Source: Adhaeribacter aquaticus DSM 16391
GTDB taxonomy: Bacteria; Bacteroidota; Bacteroidia; Cytophagales; Hymenobacteraceae
Length of the DNA stretch: 64,000 nucleotides
Direction: 5' to 3'
NCBI RefSeq assembly: GCF_000473365.1
Contig: NZ_KI421517.1
Span: forward strand, 703,363-767,362
Shown here: positions 17,521 through 26,805 of the stretch, one piece after another
How positions within the stretch are numbered: position 1 is the stretch's first letter
How the letters are laid out: each line of letters starts with the position of its first letter
Translations under genes and position numbers: made by a program
The notes under the pieces: model-generated
What the model was told of the DNA's origin: nothing
Database searches by the model: none
The model's input: only the letters and a program-made list of their open reading frames with translations

Positions 17521-19587
17521 ATGAAAAATATAGTAAGTTTCCTGCTGGCTTTTCTTTTAGGCATGCCAGCCGTTTTTGCCCAAACCAGACAAACGCCGCC
17601 GCCGCCGGGTCCGGCACCCGAAATAAAGGTAGGCGAACCGCATACTTTTGATTTAAAAAATGGCTTAAAAGTATTTGTGGTAGAAAATCACAAAGTTCCA
17701 ACTGTTTCATTGGCCTTGATTTTAGATAACGATCCTTTTTTACAGGGTGAGAAAAATGGTTATGTAAATATAACCGGCTCTATGCTTCGCACCGGTACTA
17801 AAACCCGCACCAAAGAGCAATTAGATGAGGAGATAGATTACATTGGCGCCAGCCTGGAAACCGATGCCGATGGCATTAATGCATCTTCTTTAAAGAAACA
17901 TGTTGTAAAATTATTTGAGTTGACAGCCGATGTTTTACTGAACCCACAGTTTAAGCAGGAAGAACTAGATAAATTAAAGCAGCAAATGCAAGCAGGTCTG
18001 GCCTCTGCCAAATCTGATCCTAATTCGGTGGAGAACATGGTTCGGAACACTTTGTTATTTGGTAAAAATCACCCCTTCGGTGAGCAACTTACCGAAAAAA
18101 CCATTGATAATATTTCCTTAACTGATGTGCAGGGATATTACAACAATTATTTTAAACCTAATGTGGGTTACTTAGCTATTGTTGGAGACATAACCGAAAA
18201 AGAAGCAAAAAAACTAGTTAACAAATATTTTGCCTCCTGGAAAAAAGGTCAGGTACCTACTCATACTTTGCCCACTCCTGCTCCGGTAGAAGGAACCAGA
18301 GTAGCCATTATAGATCGGCCCGGTTCTGTGCAAACAGTTTTATCCTATTCAAACATTGCTGATTTAAAACCAGGAAGTCCGGTAGTAATCCCAACAGGGG
18401 TAATGAATACTATTTTGGGGGGATCTTACTCCCGGTTAATGAATAATCTGAGAGAAAAACATGCCTATACATATGGCGCTTATTCACAAATATCTCCCAG
18501 CAAATTAATCAGCCAATTTGGAGCTTTTACCAGTGTTCGGACGGCTGTAACCGATAGCGCCGTAGCACAAATGGTGCTGGAGCTATACAAAATGCGTGCT
18601 GGTCAGCCGGAAGCAGCTGAACTACAAAGAGCCCAGAATATGGTTTCCGGAGATTTTGCTCGTTCCTTAGAAAATCCGGCCACCGTAGCTTTATTTGCTA
18701 TTAATACTGCCCGTTACAAGCTTCCTAAAGATTATTACACCAACTACCTGAAGCAAGTAGCCTCCGTTACGCCCCAGGCAGTAAATGAAGCCGCCCAAAA
18801 ATATATTACGCCCTCCAACGCCTATATTCTGGCCGTAGGCGATGCCGATTATATTGAAGCCCGATTAGCTCGTTTTGATTCAGATAAAACAATAGAGTAC
18901 TATGATGCAAGTGGCAATAAAGTAGCAAGAGCGCCTTTAACCATACCAGCAGGTTTAACTGCCGATAAAGTATTGGAGAATTACATTGCAGCTCTTGGCG
19001 GCAGAGCCAATCTGGAGAAAATAAAAAACATTACTATTACAAGCCGGATTATTTCCCCAGCCGCTACTTTGGAAATGAGTCAGATCCAAAAAGGAACAGA
19101 CAAATTTCAGCAAGTTATCAAACAAGAAACAGGAGAAGCTCAACGCCTATTGGTTAATGGAGCAGCCGGTAGATCAATTAGTGGCAAACAGATTCGTAAC
19201 CTTGCGCCGGTAGAAATCCAGAATCAGAAATTAAAAATGTACAATGCCGTTTTAAATTATGATAAACTAGGCGTAAAAAGAAATTTAATTGGCATGGAAC
19301 GGATCTATGGTAAAGCTGCCTACCGCGTAGAATTAACTACAGCGGCAGGTCTTCGCCAGGTTCATTATTTCGATTCTGAAACAGGATTAAAACTGCGGGA
19401 AATTGATATTGAGGAAACCAACTATGGCAATGCTACGCAGGTAACGGATTTTGGCAATTACCAGGAAGTACACGGGATAAAGTTGCCGCACCGCACGGTT
19501 TTACATGTTGGCAACCAGGGCATAGCCACTGATATTCAAAACGTCCAAATAAACCAAAGTATTAAAGACGATCTATTTAAGCTATAG
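17521..19587 (+). CDS. M16 non-catalytic subunit fused to LolA/LolB-like domain
   Basis: This 688-aa protein has a signal peptide ending PAVFAQ followed by a Pro-rich linker. Residues about 35-460 form an M16 fold. The zinc motif is absent: the corresponding segment reads GYVNITGSMLRTGT. The partner-type LREKHAYTYGAYS segment, the Arg-Tyr substrate site, is present. From about residue 480 an extra domain of about 200 residues (YIAALGGRANLEKIKNITI ... KLPHRTVLHV) resembles outer-membrane lipoprotein-sorting (LolA/LolB-like) folds. It probably pairs with the upstream catalytic subunit. The tail may bind lipid or target the complex to a membrane, which is inference. Confidence 0.9.
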   Translation: MKNIVSFLLAFLLGMPAVFAQTRQTPPPPGPAPEIKVGEPHTFDLKNGLKVFVVENHKVPTVSLALILDNDPFLQGEKNGYVNITGSMLRTGTKTRTKEQLDEEIDYIGASLETDADGINASSLKKHVVKLFELTADVLLNPQFKQEELDKLKQQMQAGLASAKSDPNSVENMVRNTLLFGKNHPFGEQLTEKTIDNISLTDVQGYYNNYFKPNVGYLAIVGDITEKEAKKLVNKYFASWKKGQVPTHTLPTPAPVEGTRVAIIDRPGSVQTVLSYSNIADLKPGSPVVIPTGVMNTILGGSYSRLMNNLREKHAYTYGAYSQISPSKLISQFGAFTSVRTAVTDSAVAQMVLELYKMRAGQPEAAELQRAQNMVSGDFARSLENPATVALFAINTARYKLPKDYYTNYLKQVASVTPQAVNEAAQKYITPSNAYILAVGDADYIEARLARFDSDKTIEYYDASGNKVARAPLTIPAGLTADKVLENYIAALGGRANLEKIKNITITSRIISPAATLEMSQIQKGTDKFQQVIKQETGEAQRLLVNGAAGRSISGKQIRNLAPVEIQNQKLKMYNAVLNYDKLGVKRNLIGMERIYGKAAYRVELTTAAGLRQVHYFDSETGLKLREIDIEETNYGNATQVTDFGNYQEVHGIKLPHRTVLHVGNQGIATDIQNVQINQSIKDDLFKL

Positions 19588-19603
19588 CCCCTAATCACAA
19601 TAT

Positions 19604-19639
19604 AAAAAAGGCTCCTGTTTAAAGTAGGAGCCTTTTTTT
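19604..19639. terminator. bidirectional terminator
   Basis: A stem with arms AAAAAAGGCTCCT and AGGAGCCTTTTTTT lies between the M16 operon and the convergent DUF72 gene. A tracts on one side and T tracts on the other let it work in both directions. Confidence 0.85.
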
Positions 19640-19642
19640 ATG

Positions 19643-20557
19643 TTAAAACAATTTGCCCTGGATAAGCTGCGGAATAGGTTTGCTTTTTGCTAATTGAATG
19701 CCACAAAACCTTGCTAACTGATCTATTAAGTAATTAAGCAAAGCCGCCGAGTGGTTTACATCTTCCTGATGAATAAAAAAATAAATGGTTTGCAATCCCT
19801 GATCTAACCAGGATTGCAGCCGTTTAACCCATTCGTCTATCCGGCTAAAGTCTGTTCTATGTAACCCATACCCATTGAAGCGAATAAAAGCAGTAGCGGT
19901 AGTAAGCCGGGCATGTAAAACATCCCGGCGGCCGGCCACATCGGTAATTACGGTACTTATTCCTAATGCTTCCATTGCCGTCCATAGTATTTCAGCTTGA
20001 TTTGGATTTGAAAACCAGGCGGGATGCCGAAATTCAACGGCCAGCGGAAAGTCTTTCGGCAAACTTTCAAAAAATGATAATAAGGTATTTGTTTCTTCAG
20101 GGCCAAAGGCGGGAGATAATTGAAGAAATACTACACCCAGATGCTCTTGCAAACCTGTTAAAGCTTCTTTGAATATTTTTATAAGTTCTCTTGCCTGACT
20201 TAGTTTTAAATCCTGACTTATGCTCTGAGGCACCTTTGGGCACAGTTTAAAATTAGGACTAACCTGTTGCCGCCATCGGTCAATAGTAGATGTCTCCGGA
20301 ATGCGGTAATAAGTTGTATTAACTTCTATGGCATTAAATTGCCGGCTGTACCAATGCAACAAATCTTTATCGGAAGCATCAGCAGGGTAATAACTACCTA
20401 ACCATTGTTTGTTATGCCAGGTAGGGCATCCAATATACACCTGGGGCTTTAGGTAGTTTATACTTTCTGTAGCTTCTAACATCCGGGTGGTAGCCGGGTT
20501 GTCAGGAGGCAATGCAAACAAAATATTTTCCAAGGTATTTACCTTTCCAAATTCCAT
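19643..20557 (-). CDS. DUF72 (YecE-like) protein
   Basis: This 304-aa cytoplasmic protein has a TIM-barrel-type DUF72 domain. Its marks are YIGCPTWHNKQWLGSYYP near residue 40, FNAIEVNTTYYRIPE, FKLCPKVPQSISQD and LAVEFRHPAWF. The family is widespread, but its enzymatic activity has not been settled. The N-terminus is about 35 residues longer than in typical YecE proteins. It converges with the M16 operon and is separated from divergent rlpA by 336 bases. Confidence 0.88.
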   Translation of the reverse strand: MEFGKVNTLENILFALPPDNPATTRMLEATESINYLKPQVYIGCPTWHNKQWLGSYYPADASDKDLLHWYSRQFNAIEVNTTYYRIPETSTIDRWRQQVSPNFKLCPKVPQSISQDLKLSQARELIKIFKEALTGLQEHLGVVFLQLSPAFGPEETNTLLSFFESLPKDFPLAVEFRHPAWFSNPNQAEILWTAMEALGISTVITDVAGRRDVLHARLTTATAFIRFNGYGLHRTDFSRIDEWVKRLQSWLDQGLQTIYFFIHQEDVNHSAALLNYLIDQLARFCGIQLAKSKPIPQLIQGKLF

Positions 20558-20893
20558 AATTTAAACATAAAAATGTGCCAGCTATTTTCCCCTTTTGTTC
20601 TTCCTCATTCAGCTAAAATTTGCTTAAAAAAAATGATTATGAAATTTTTTTTAGATTTTTTTTAACCTGTTTTTAATATATAGTTTGATATATATATTGT
20701 TGTACTAATTTTCGATAAAAACAGCTCTAACAGCCTGTAACAAAATATTTTTTTGAATTAAAACGTTTTTAAACGCTTATCTCAAAAGCGCTGTGGATAC
20801 CACAGCTCCACCCCCTGAACGCGCCTAAAGGTCTTAAAATTAGTTTTTATAAAAATTTGTTGTAATTTTGCTGCCTCACCAATAGATGAACAC
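20558..20893. other. intergenic region upstream of rlpA with small hairpin
   Basis: The region is AT-rich. At 20790-20806 there is a 7-bp stem GCTGTGG / CCACAGC with a 3-base loop, and a nearby weaker pair CGCTT / AAGCG. These sit before the candidate rlpA -7 box, so they are more likely DNA-level sites than part of the mRNA leader. Confidence 0.4.
20863..20870 (+). promoter_or_regulatory. candidate -7 box for rlpA
   Basis: TAATTTTG matches the Bacteroidota -7 consensus TAnnTTTG, 23 bases before the rlpA ATG. The -33 element is weak (TTAG at about the right place). Confidence 0.45.
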
Positions 20894-21625
20894 ATGCGTA
20901 TAACGAAATTACACTATGTATTCAGCTTACTTTTTATCTTATTTATTGGCCTAAGCGAAGCAGTTTTCGCACAAGAAACAGGCAACATTCAGAAAGGTTC
21001 GGCAACTTGGTATGGGTCGCGTTATCATGGTCGGAAGACTTCCAGCGGCGAGATCTATAACAAAAATCAAATGACTGCCGCTCACCCAACTTTACCTTTT
21101 GACACCAAAGTAAAGGTAACCAATCTTGATTCAGACAAATCCATAATTGTAAGAATTAATGATCGGGGCCCCTTTGGAGGTAAAGGTCATATTATCGATT
21201 TATCAGAAGCAGCCGCCAAAAAACTTGATGTTTTTCGGGATGGTTATGCCCAAGTTGAAGTAGAAATTTTAACGCTGCCAGAAAGTACCGAAGCGGAGGA
21301 CGCAACACCAGTTTTAGTAACTCCTGAGCAATTTGTTACTAAAGCTGATTCTCTGGGATCTTCTGCTTCTATAAGCACGCCTTATTTCATTATTCAGGCT
21401 GGTGCCTTTGCCGACGAAACCAATGCCATCCTACAGTCGGAAAAGCTAAAAGCCTTGGATGTTAATTTACCAGTAGCTTTAACCGAAGAATTGGTAAAAG
21501 GCAAAAAGGTTCACCGCGTAGTAGCCGGTAAATTTACTAACCGGGCCCAAGCCGAGCAGTTTAAATCCAAATTGCAAAAGAAAGGCATCTCGGGCATGGT
21601 TAAACAGGTTTATACAGCCTCGTAA
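20894..21625 (+). CDS. rlpA: RlpA-like septal protein with SPOR domain
   Basis: This 243-aa exported protein has a signal peptide up to about residue 27 (ending AVFAQ). A double-psi beta-barrel RlpA domain (about 33-120) contains GSATWYGSRYHGRKTSSGE, MTAAHPTLPF and the conserved VRINDRGPF. A C-terminal SPOR domain (about 160-243) should bind denuded peptidoglycan at the division septum. RlpA of Pseudomonas is a lytic transglycosylase. Activity here is likely but not shown. A hairpin terminator shared with the convergent kinase gene follows. Confidence 0.92.
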   Translation: MRITKLHYVFSLLFILFIGLSEAVFAQETGNIQKGSATWYGSRYHGRKTSSGEIYNKNQMTAAHPTLPFDTKVKVTNLDSDKSIIVRINDRGPFGGKGHIIDLSEAAAKKLDVFRDGYAQVEVEILTLPESTEAEDATPVLVTPEQFVTKADSLGSSASISTPYFIIQAGAFADETNAILQSEKLKALDVNLPVALTEELVKGKKVHRVVAGKFTNRAQAEQFKSKLQKKGISGMVKQVYTAS

Positions 21626-21670
21626 CAATACTTAATACCCCAAATAAGATAAAAGTAAAGCGTACATAAC

Positions 21671-21708
21671 AAACGCCAGCCAATTCAGAATTGGCTGGCG
21701 TTTTGTTT
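21671..21708. terminator. bidirectional terminator
   Basis: A 15-bp perfect stem (AAACGCCAGCCAATT and its complement) with a 3-base loop, then TTTTGTTTT. It lies between rlpA and the convergent histidine kinase gene. Confidence 0.88.
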
Positions 21709-21715
21709 TACATTA

Positions 21716-23428
21716 TTATACAACTACATTAAGCGCAGGCTTTTTTAGGAAAATTTTAAAAACAGAACCATTATTTACCGCACTTTCTACTTCTATATAT
21801 CCGCCCGTATTCTTAACTAACCTGTTTACAATGTAAAGCCCGATACCAGAACCCTGAGTATGATCATGCAGGCGGGAAAACATTTTAAATAACTTGTTTT
21901 GGTTCTTTTGCACATCAAATCCAATTCCATTATCGGCTACAGAAATCATGTAATAGTTTCCAGCATCTGACCCAGTAACAATTACCTCTGGCACCCTGTC
22001 CGGGCTCCGGTACTTAACGGCATTACTTATTAAATTCTGAAGAATACTTTTTAAGTTGGTACGAGAATAAATTAACTCCGGCAACTCTGCAAAATAAGCT
22101 TGTACTTGGGCGTTGTTTCTTTCAATTAAATCAAATAAACTTAATTTAACTTCTCCCAGCACCTCTTCCAGGTTTATTTTTACCAGCTCTTCTTCTACAT
22201 AACGTTGGGCTCTTGCTACCTGGCTTAAATCCTCGATGGTAACATAAAGTTGGTGCAGTGATTTATCTAAATAAAAAGATATATCTTTTGCATCCGGCGA
22301 TTCGGGTTTAAGCAAGGGCTTTAATTCTTCTACTAATTGCAGAATATTAATCACCGGACTTTTTAAATCATGTGAAGCCCGGTAAACAAAATTATCCAGG
22401 TCCTCATTAATTTTTACCAGCTCTTCATTCTTTTGTAATAAGCTTTCCTGCGCTTTCTTATAATCATCAATATCAATACTAGTTCCTACCCAAAGTTCCA
22501 GTTCATTATTATCGTTAAATACAGGTTTAGCTTGCGTCAGGTGCCATCTGTACGTTTTATCTACTCCTCTTAAAAGTCTGCCTTCCCTTCTATAAACCTT
22601 TTTATGCCTGATGCTACTTTCCCACATTTTACTGGCAGTTCCCACCTCGTCCGGATGAACAACTTTTTTATAATTAGCTAAATCTAAATTTCCTCTCTCA
22701 ACTCCTGTATAGTTATACCAACTTTGGTTATAGTAGGTAATTTCACCACTTGGTTTTGCGGTCCAGGTTATTTGAGGTAACGATTCTAAAACCAACCGCA
22801 CCCGATGTTCCGCATTTTGTACCGCTTTATATAAACGGGCATTATCTATGGCTACAGCTGCCTGGGCAGCAATACCTACCACTAGTTGTTCGGCATATTC
22901 ATTGAAAACATCAGCGTCCGAATGTCCGAAAAAAAGACCTCCAATAACACTCCCATCTTTTGAAAAAACAGGCACGGCCAAATAGCTTCTTACAGGCAAA
23001 TGCCCCGCTGGCATACCGGCATATGGTTTATTTCTTCCATAACGCGGGTCCTTGGTAATATCTGCCGACCGAACAACCCCAATGCCATCAAAGGTGTGGC
23101 CAAATACCTCGGTTTTACGTGGCATAGGAAATTTAGAGAAAGCTTCGCGCGGCACACCCGATAAGGTATAGAGCTGGTACACTTCGCCGTGCTCATTAAT
23201 ATTATTATAGAAAAAGGCTCCAAACTGTGCCTTACTGATTTTAGTTGCCGCATCTGTTACTGCCTGCACTATTTTATCCAGTTCTAATTCGGAGGAAATA
23301 GAGGCGCCAATTTTTGATAAAAGATCTAACTGCAGATTTCTTTCTGCCAGCTGCTTTTGAGCTTCCTGCAACTTTTGTTCTAACTCCTGAATAGTAACTG
23401 GTGCTTGTGTATCCATAAAATTTTTCAC
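21716..23428 (-). CDS. GAF-PAS sensor histidine kinase
   Basis: This soluble kinase of about 570 aa has these parts in order: an N-terminal coiled coil (about 10-40), a GAF domain (about 45-195), a PAS domain (about 210-330), a HisKA domain with ASHDLKSPVINI (His353), and a HATPase domain with NLISNAVKYRS, VADNGIGFD and GSGIGLYIV. It has no transmembrane segment, so it senses a cytoplasmic signal. No response regulator is adjacent. The start is uncertain: GTG 23428 has a GGAG six bases upstream, while ATG 23416 would shorten it by four residues. Confidence 0.92.
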   Translation of the reverse strand: MKNFMDTQAPVTIQELEQKLQEAQKQLAERNLQLDLLSKIGASISSELELDKIVQAVTDAATKISKAQFGAFFYNNINEHGEVYQLYTLSGVPREAFSKFPMPRKTEVFGHTFDGIGVVRSADITKDPRYGRNKPYAGMPAGHLPVRSYLAVPVFSKDGSVIGGLFFGHSDADVFNEYAEQLVVGIAAQAAVAIDNARLYKAVQNAEHRVRLVLESLPQITWTAKPSGEITYYNQSWYNYTGVERGNLDLANYKKVVHPDEVGTASKMWESSIRHKKVYRREGRLLRGVDKTYRWHLTQAKPVFNDNNELELWVGTSIDIDDYKKAQESLLQKNEELVKINEDLDNFVYRASHDLKSPVINILQLVEELKPLLKPESPDAKDISFYLDKSLHQLYVTIEDLSQVARAQRYVEEELVKINLEEVLGEVKLSLFDLIERNNAQVQAYFAELPELIYSRTNLKSILQNLISNAVKYRSPDRVPEVIVTGSDAGNYYMISVADNGIGFDVQKNQNKLFKMFSRLHDHTQGSGIGLYIVNRLVKNTGGYIEVESAVNNGSVFKIFLKKPALNVVV

Positions 23429-23543
23429 TGAAGACTCCGAGGCTGATTTAAGATACGGGTAAAACTGGGGAAGGTATAAAGGGTAACGCAGTCAATTACC
23501 GCTGTTAATTTAGATAAGGTATGCTGCCAATAAAGAAATGTAT

Positions 23544-24842
23544 TTACTTTATTGGCTTCAGGAAATGCTTTTTAGCAAAAGCTATGTGTTGCTGCCAATC
23601 GTAAAAGGTAATATCATGCTTACCTTTCCGGATATGATAGCCGATGGTTTCTCCTACAGGTTGTTCTAAAGGAGGCATTTGCTGCACAGTTATACCTTTC
23701 TTAGCATACAATTGGTAAACCGGCCCGGCATGTAAGGCTCCTAAAAACTCTCCTTTGGGGTCGGACCACCGATCTTCTACCGCACTACTTATATAGAGAG
23801 GCCGGGGAGCTACTAAGCTTAACAACAGGTGCTGGTCAACAGGCAATTTGTTCGGATTATTATTGTACCGGGCGTAACTTGGGCTAAACCAATGTGGGAA
23901 ATTATTATTTAAGCGGGTAATTGTTTCTCCAAAATTTCGGCGCGATAAGGCAGCCCCTCCTTCTCCGGAATCATTAGCAACCACAAGGGCATAACGGGTA
24001 TCATTGGCACCTGCCCATAAAGCAGCTTTTCCTATTCGGGAATGCCCGGTAAGCACAATTTGCCTAGAGTTAATAGCTGGTTCAGTTACTAAAAAATCCA
24101 TGAGTCGGCTTAGTCCCCAGGCCCAAGCCCCAATAGCACTCCAATTCTCTTTTGGTAGACCTAACTCCTGAGCCATAGTAGTACGGATACCTGTTTGCCA
24201 ACCCGCCGCATGATCAGGTTCCAAGTCGCCGTAATAAACAGTAGCTAACGCAAAGCCTTGCTGCATTAACTCTTCTACCGGCCACCGGCTTGCCTGCATC
24301 CCCCTGGCCGCTTCGGTAGCCCTGTTATTTATTACTCCCTTCGATTCATTATTTATCATCCATCTTTCAGATAGCTTGATGCTAGGGTCGGTGCTGATAC
24401 AATGATTGCCATAGAAATTAAGGCCGGCAAAAGCGGGAACTGGTCCTTTGGGGTTATTTGGTAAATACAATAGCACCTCCATGCTGGGGCCAGTAGTGTC
24501 TTTGGTAAAATAAACCGTAACTTGTTTGCGGGTAGCTAATCCGTTCAGAGCTGTTTTATCTATTTCGGTTACCTGAAAATGCAGTTCCGTAGGTTTACCC
24601 GGCAACTGTCCGTAAACTTCCTGCTTAAACAAATTCAGAATTTCGGGCCGTCTCTGTGTTTCCCACTCACTTACCGTAGTTACCTTATCCCCATTAGCTA
24701 ATTTTAAAGGATCAGGCAGGCGATAGGAGCCCACCTTAGCTTCATCATAATTTATATCGTTACCCTGGCTAAAGCCTTGCAGGGTAATTAAAAGAAAACC
24801 CCACAGATATAAAAAAGACTTTTGAGTTAAACCGGATTCCAT
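23544..24842 (-). CDS. CE15-type glucuronoyl esterase
   Basis: This 432-aa exported alpha/beta hydrolase has a signal peptide ending GFSQG. The nucleophile motif is GHSRIGKAALWAGA (Ser268). The CE15-type Glu lies in NDSGEGGAALSRR (Glu294) and the catalytic His in KGKHDITFYDW (His409). Bacterial CE15 enzymes split ester links between lignin alcohols and the glucuronic acid of xylan. Substrate use by this one is inferred. The gene is solitary with no xylanase nearby. A 10-bp inverted repeat (23526-23556) covers the end of the gene and may act as its terminator. Confidence 0.88.
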   Translation of the reverse strand: MESGLTQKSFLYLWGFLLITLQGFSQGNDINYDEAKVGSYRLPDPLKLANGDKVTTVSEWETQRRPEILNLFKQEVYGQLPGKPTELHFQVTEIDKTALNGLATRKQVTVYFTKDTTGPSMEVLLYLPNNPKGPVPAFAGLNFYGNHCISTDPSIKLSERWMINNESKGVINNRATEAARGMQASRWPVEELMQQGFALATVYYGDLEPDHAAGWQTGIRTTMAQELGLPKENWSAIGAWAWGLSRLMDFLVTEPAINSRQIVLTGHSRIGKAALWAGANDTRYALVVANDSGEGGAALSRRNFGETITRLNNNFPHWFSPSYARYNNNPNKLPVDQHLLLSLVAPRPLYISSAVEDRWSDPKGEFLGALHAGPVYQLYAKKGITVQQMPPLEQPVGETIGYHIRKGKHDITFYDWQQHIAFAKKHFLKPIK

Positions 24843-24906
24843 ACTTTATCTGTTAATACTATTCTTTAAATATTAAAGATAAAAAGGGGATATCCTATCA
24901 GATGGG

Positions 24907-25344
24907 CTATAATTTCACCTGCACTTCTTCTACCCAATGCATAGCCTCTCCGGCATCTACAAAAACAACCATTTCTAGGTCACTCATCTTAGGAAACTTG
25001 TTCTTAAGCAGGTGCACCATGTTATAAGAAAGCAATTTAGAAGCATTATCGTTGGGTACTACCCCTATAAACTTCCGGATGCCGTTTTGTACCAGATTAG
25101 CCAGAAAATAATTAATAATCCAGTTGGCATCGGCGGCTTTGCCATATCCTACCTGGGTAATATCATTTAACCAGCAGAGAGGGTTATAAAGCATTACCAT
25201 ATTTAGCGCAATTTCTAACCCTTGCTTAAATTCCTCGGGTGAACGGCGCTGCTTCCAATACAAATGAAGCAGGGATAAGGCAGGCTTGTAAGTAATTAAT
25301 AAACAATCGTTTTCTTGTGTAATATCTACCTCGGGCAAGGTCAT
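24907..25344 (-). CDS. small cytoplasmic protein of unknown function
   Basis: This 145-aa protein has no signal peptide or membrane segment. Alternating strands and helices, with features such as NPLCWLNDITQVGYG, RKFIGVVPND and LEMVVFVDAGEAMHWVEE, loosely recall SpoIIAA/STAS-like folds that are common in Bacteroidota. No catalytic residues can be named. It stands between the CE15 esterase gene (same strand, 64 bases) and a divergent lipoprotein gene. Confidence 0.7.
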   Translation of the reverse strand: MTLPEVDITQENDCLLITYKPALSLLHLYWKQRRSPEEFKQGLEIALNMVMLYNPLCWLNDITQVGYGKAADANWIINYFLANLVQNGIRKFIGVVPNDNASKLLSYNMVHLLKNKFPKMSDLEMVVFVDAGEAMHWVEEVQVKL

Positions 25345-25543
25345 GTTGGTAATTTTTATCTCTTTTTACAGAATAATGGATTAAAAGTTTACGTGAATTA
25401 ATTAATTAATTTTTTCTTTTCCCTAAAAAGTAGGAGTATCAAAAATCACTAATAGAAATTTATTCTTTGTATACTGTAATTTACATCAAAGAAGTTATTA
25501 AATCGTATGCACCGTTACTGCTCTAATATTTGAATAACATAGC

Positions 25544-26020
25544 ATGAAAATTATTACCCTTATAACATTAGTAACCACCAACCTTATACTTTTTACAAGT
25601 AGTTGCACCCATCAGCATGTTGTAGGTTATACAGGCGCTGCCGCACCTGCCAATGGCACACCGGCGGCCACTACCACCCCACGGGCTGATTTAGAGGGCA
25701 ATTGGGATTATAAAATGACAGGTGATCAAGATGTTCAACCTTTAAGTGGAGCACTGCACATACGGCGCAACGGCGCAAGTACCTCCGGCTATACCGGTCA
25801 TATTACTGTAATAGAATTGGATATTGACGCCGATACAGAAATTGGGCGGGCTGAATTAAATGGCCAGAATTTTACTTACGATGGCCGCATCCAAACAGGC
25901 GTTGGCCCCATTCCCTTTACCCTTACCGGAACCATTATAGGTAACTCTTTAAATGGCCAGGGAGAAATTCGCCTGCCACAAGGCAATACTACCTATAAAA
26001 TAACTGCTACCCGCCGGTAG
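25544..26020 (+). CDS. small lipoprotein of unknown function
   Basis: This 158-aa protein has a lipoprotein signal (lipobox FTSSC, Cys21) and then a Thr/Ala/Pro-rich linker. A C-terminal domain of about 105 residues is probably all-beta: LEGNWDYKMTGDQDVQPLSGALHI and IPFTLTGTIIGNSLNGQGEI. The pattern is that of a small beta-barrel such as lipocalin-like or META-like domains, but I recognise no family. It converges with another small lipoprotein gene across a shared 21-bp hairpin. Confidence 0.75.
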   Translation: MKIITLITLVTTNLILFTSSCTHQHVVGYTGAAAPANGTPAATTTPRADLEGNWDYKMTGDQDVQPLSGALHIRRNGASTSGYTGHITVIELDIDADTEIGRAELNGQNFTYDGRIQTGVGPIPFTLTGTIIGNSLNGQGEIRLPQGNTTYKITATRR

Positions 26021-26070
26021 TTAAATTAATAAAGCAGCAATAAGAACTTAATGGTACTATATGTTCCAAG

Positions 26071-26128
26071 ATTAAATGAAATTAAAAAGCACAAACTTTT
26101 AAGTTCATGCTTTTTAATTTCATTTAAT
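26071..26128. terminator. bidirectional terminator, overlaps coding end
   Basis: Arms at 26071-26091 and 26108-26128 form a perfect 21-bp stem (ATTAAATGAAATTAAAAAGCA). It sits between two convergent lipoprotein genes and covers the last three codons of the minus-strand one. Confidence 0.8.
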
Positions 26129-26656
26129 AAATTCCTGCGCCACTACCTGCTTGCCACCGGGCTCTAGTTTTATATCTGGTTTTACATGGACTTGTTGCGT
26201 ACCAAATAAATCATCTAATCTTGTTTGCTTTGCATCCTTTCCGGCTCTGTTATCTGCCGATTTATCATTTACTATTGGGCTTAAAATGGGTGTGTACCTG
26301 GGCTTGTAGTAGATTAACTTTTTAGGAGCATTGGCAGATTTAAAAACAATAGTATACGTATCAGGCGGCAAGCTAGTAAACATATAGTTTCCGTTTGCAT
26401 CTGCTATTGCCTCAAAGAAAACGTTTTTAAACAAATCATCGGTTGAGGCACTGGAATTAACCTGTTTAGTAGAAACTGCATAAACGGTTGTGCCTGAATC
26501 CGGTAAGGTTTTTTCTTTTTCTTTTACAGTGATTGCTCCAAAAATAACTCCCGGAGCTGATCCAGGTTTACTATTGCCCCCCCCCTCCTGCGATTTACCT
26601 TGGGTACAGGCAAAACCAACCCATCCTATCATAATGCCATATAATATTTTTTTCAT
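26120..26656 (-). CDS. lipoprotein with carboxypeptidase-regulatory-like domain
   Basis: This 178-aa protein has lipobox VGFAC (Cys17) and then a short Gly/Ser linker. The core (about 35-125) reads like a carboxypeptidase-regulatory/Cna-B beta-sandwich: VIFGAITVKEK, ADANGNYMFTSLPPDTYTIVFKSANAPKK. The C-terminus is charged and ends QEFIK. The linker is encoded by a run of nine G residues (26577-26585 on the plus strand as C9), directly after the lipidation site. Slippage there would switch the whole mature protein on or off. Confidence 0.78.
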   Translation of the reverse strand: MKKILYGIMIGWVGFACTQGKSQEGGGNSKPGSAPGVIFGAITVKEKEKTLPDSGTTVYAVSTKQVNSSASTDDLFKNVFFEAIADANGNYMFTSLPPDTYTIVFKSANAPKKLIYYKPRYTPILSPIVNDKSADNRAGKDAKQTRLDDLFGTQQVHVKPDIKLEPGGKQVVAQEFIK

Positions 26657-26805
26657 AGTTCCCCCTCGTTACAACTAGAATTTTATTATGAGGTAATTAT
26701 ACCTCAGGCCTCTTAATTTGTTTTCCTAAAGGCTCAACTTCCGTATTAATACAGCCGTATTTTATAATAACCAGAAAAAATACTTTTAACAAAAACTACA
26801 AGAAG

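Noticed and set aside
23526-23556. 10-bp inverted repeat at the end of the CE15 gene as a separate terminator feature
   Set aside because: The stem overlaps the coding end and lacks a T run on the minus strand. It is noted in the gene entry only.
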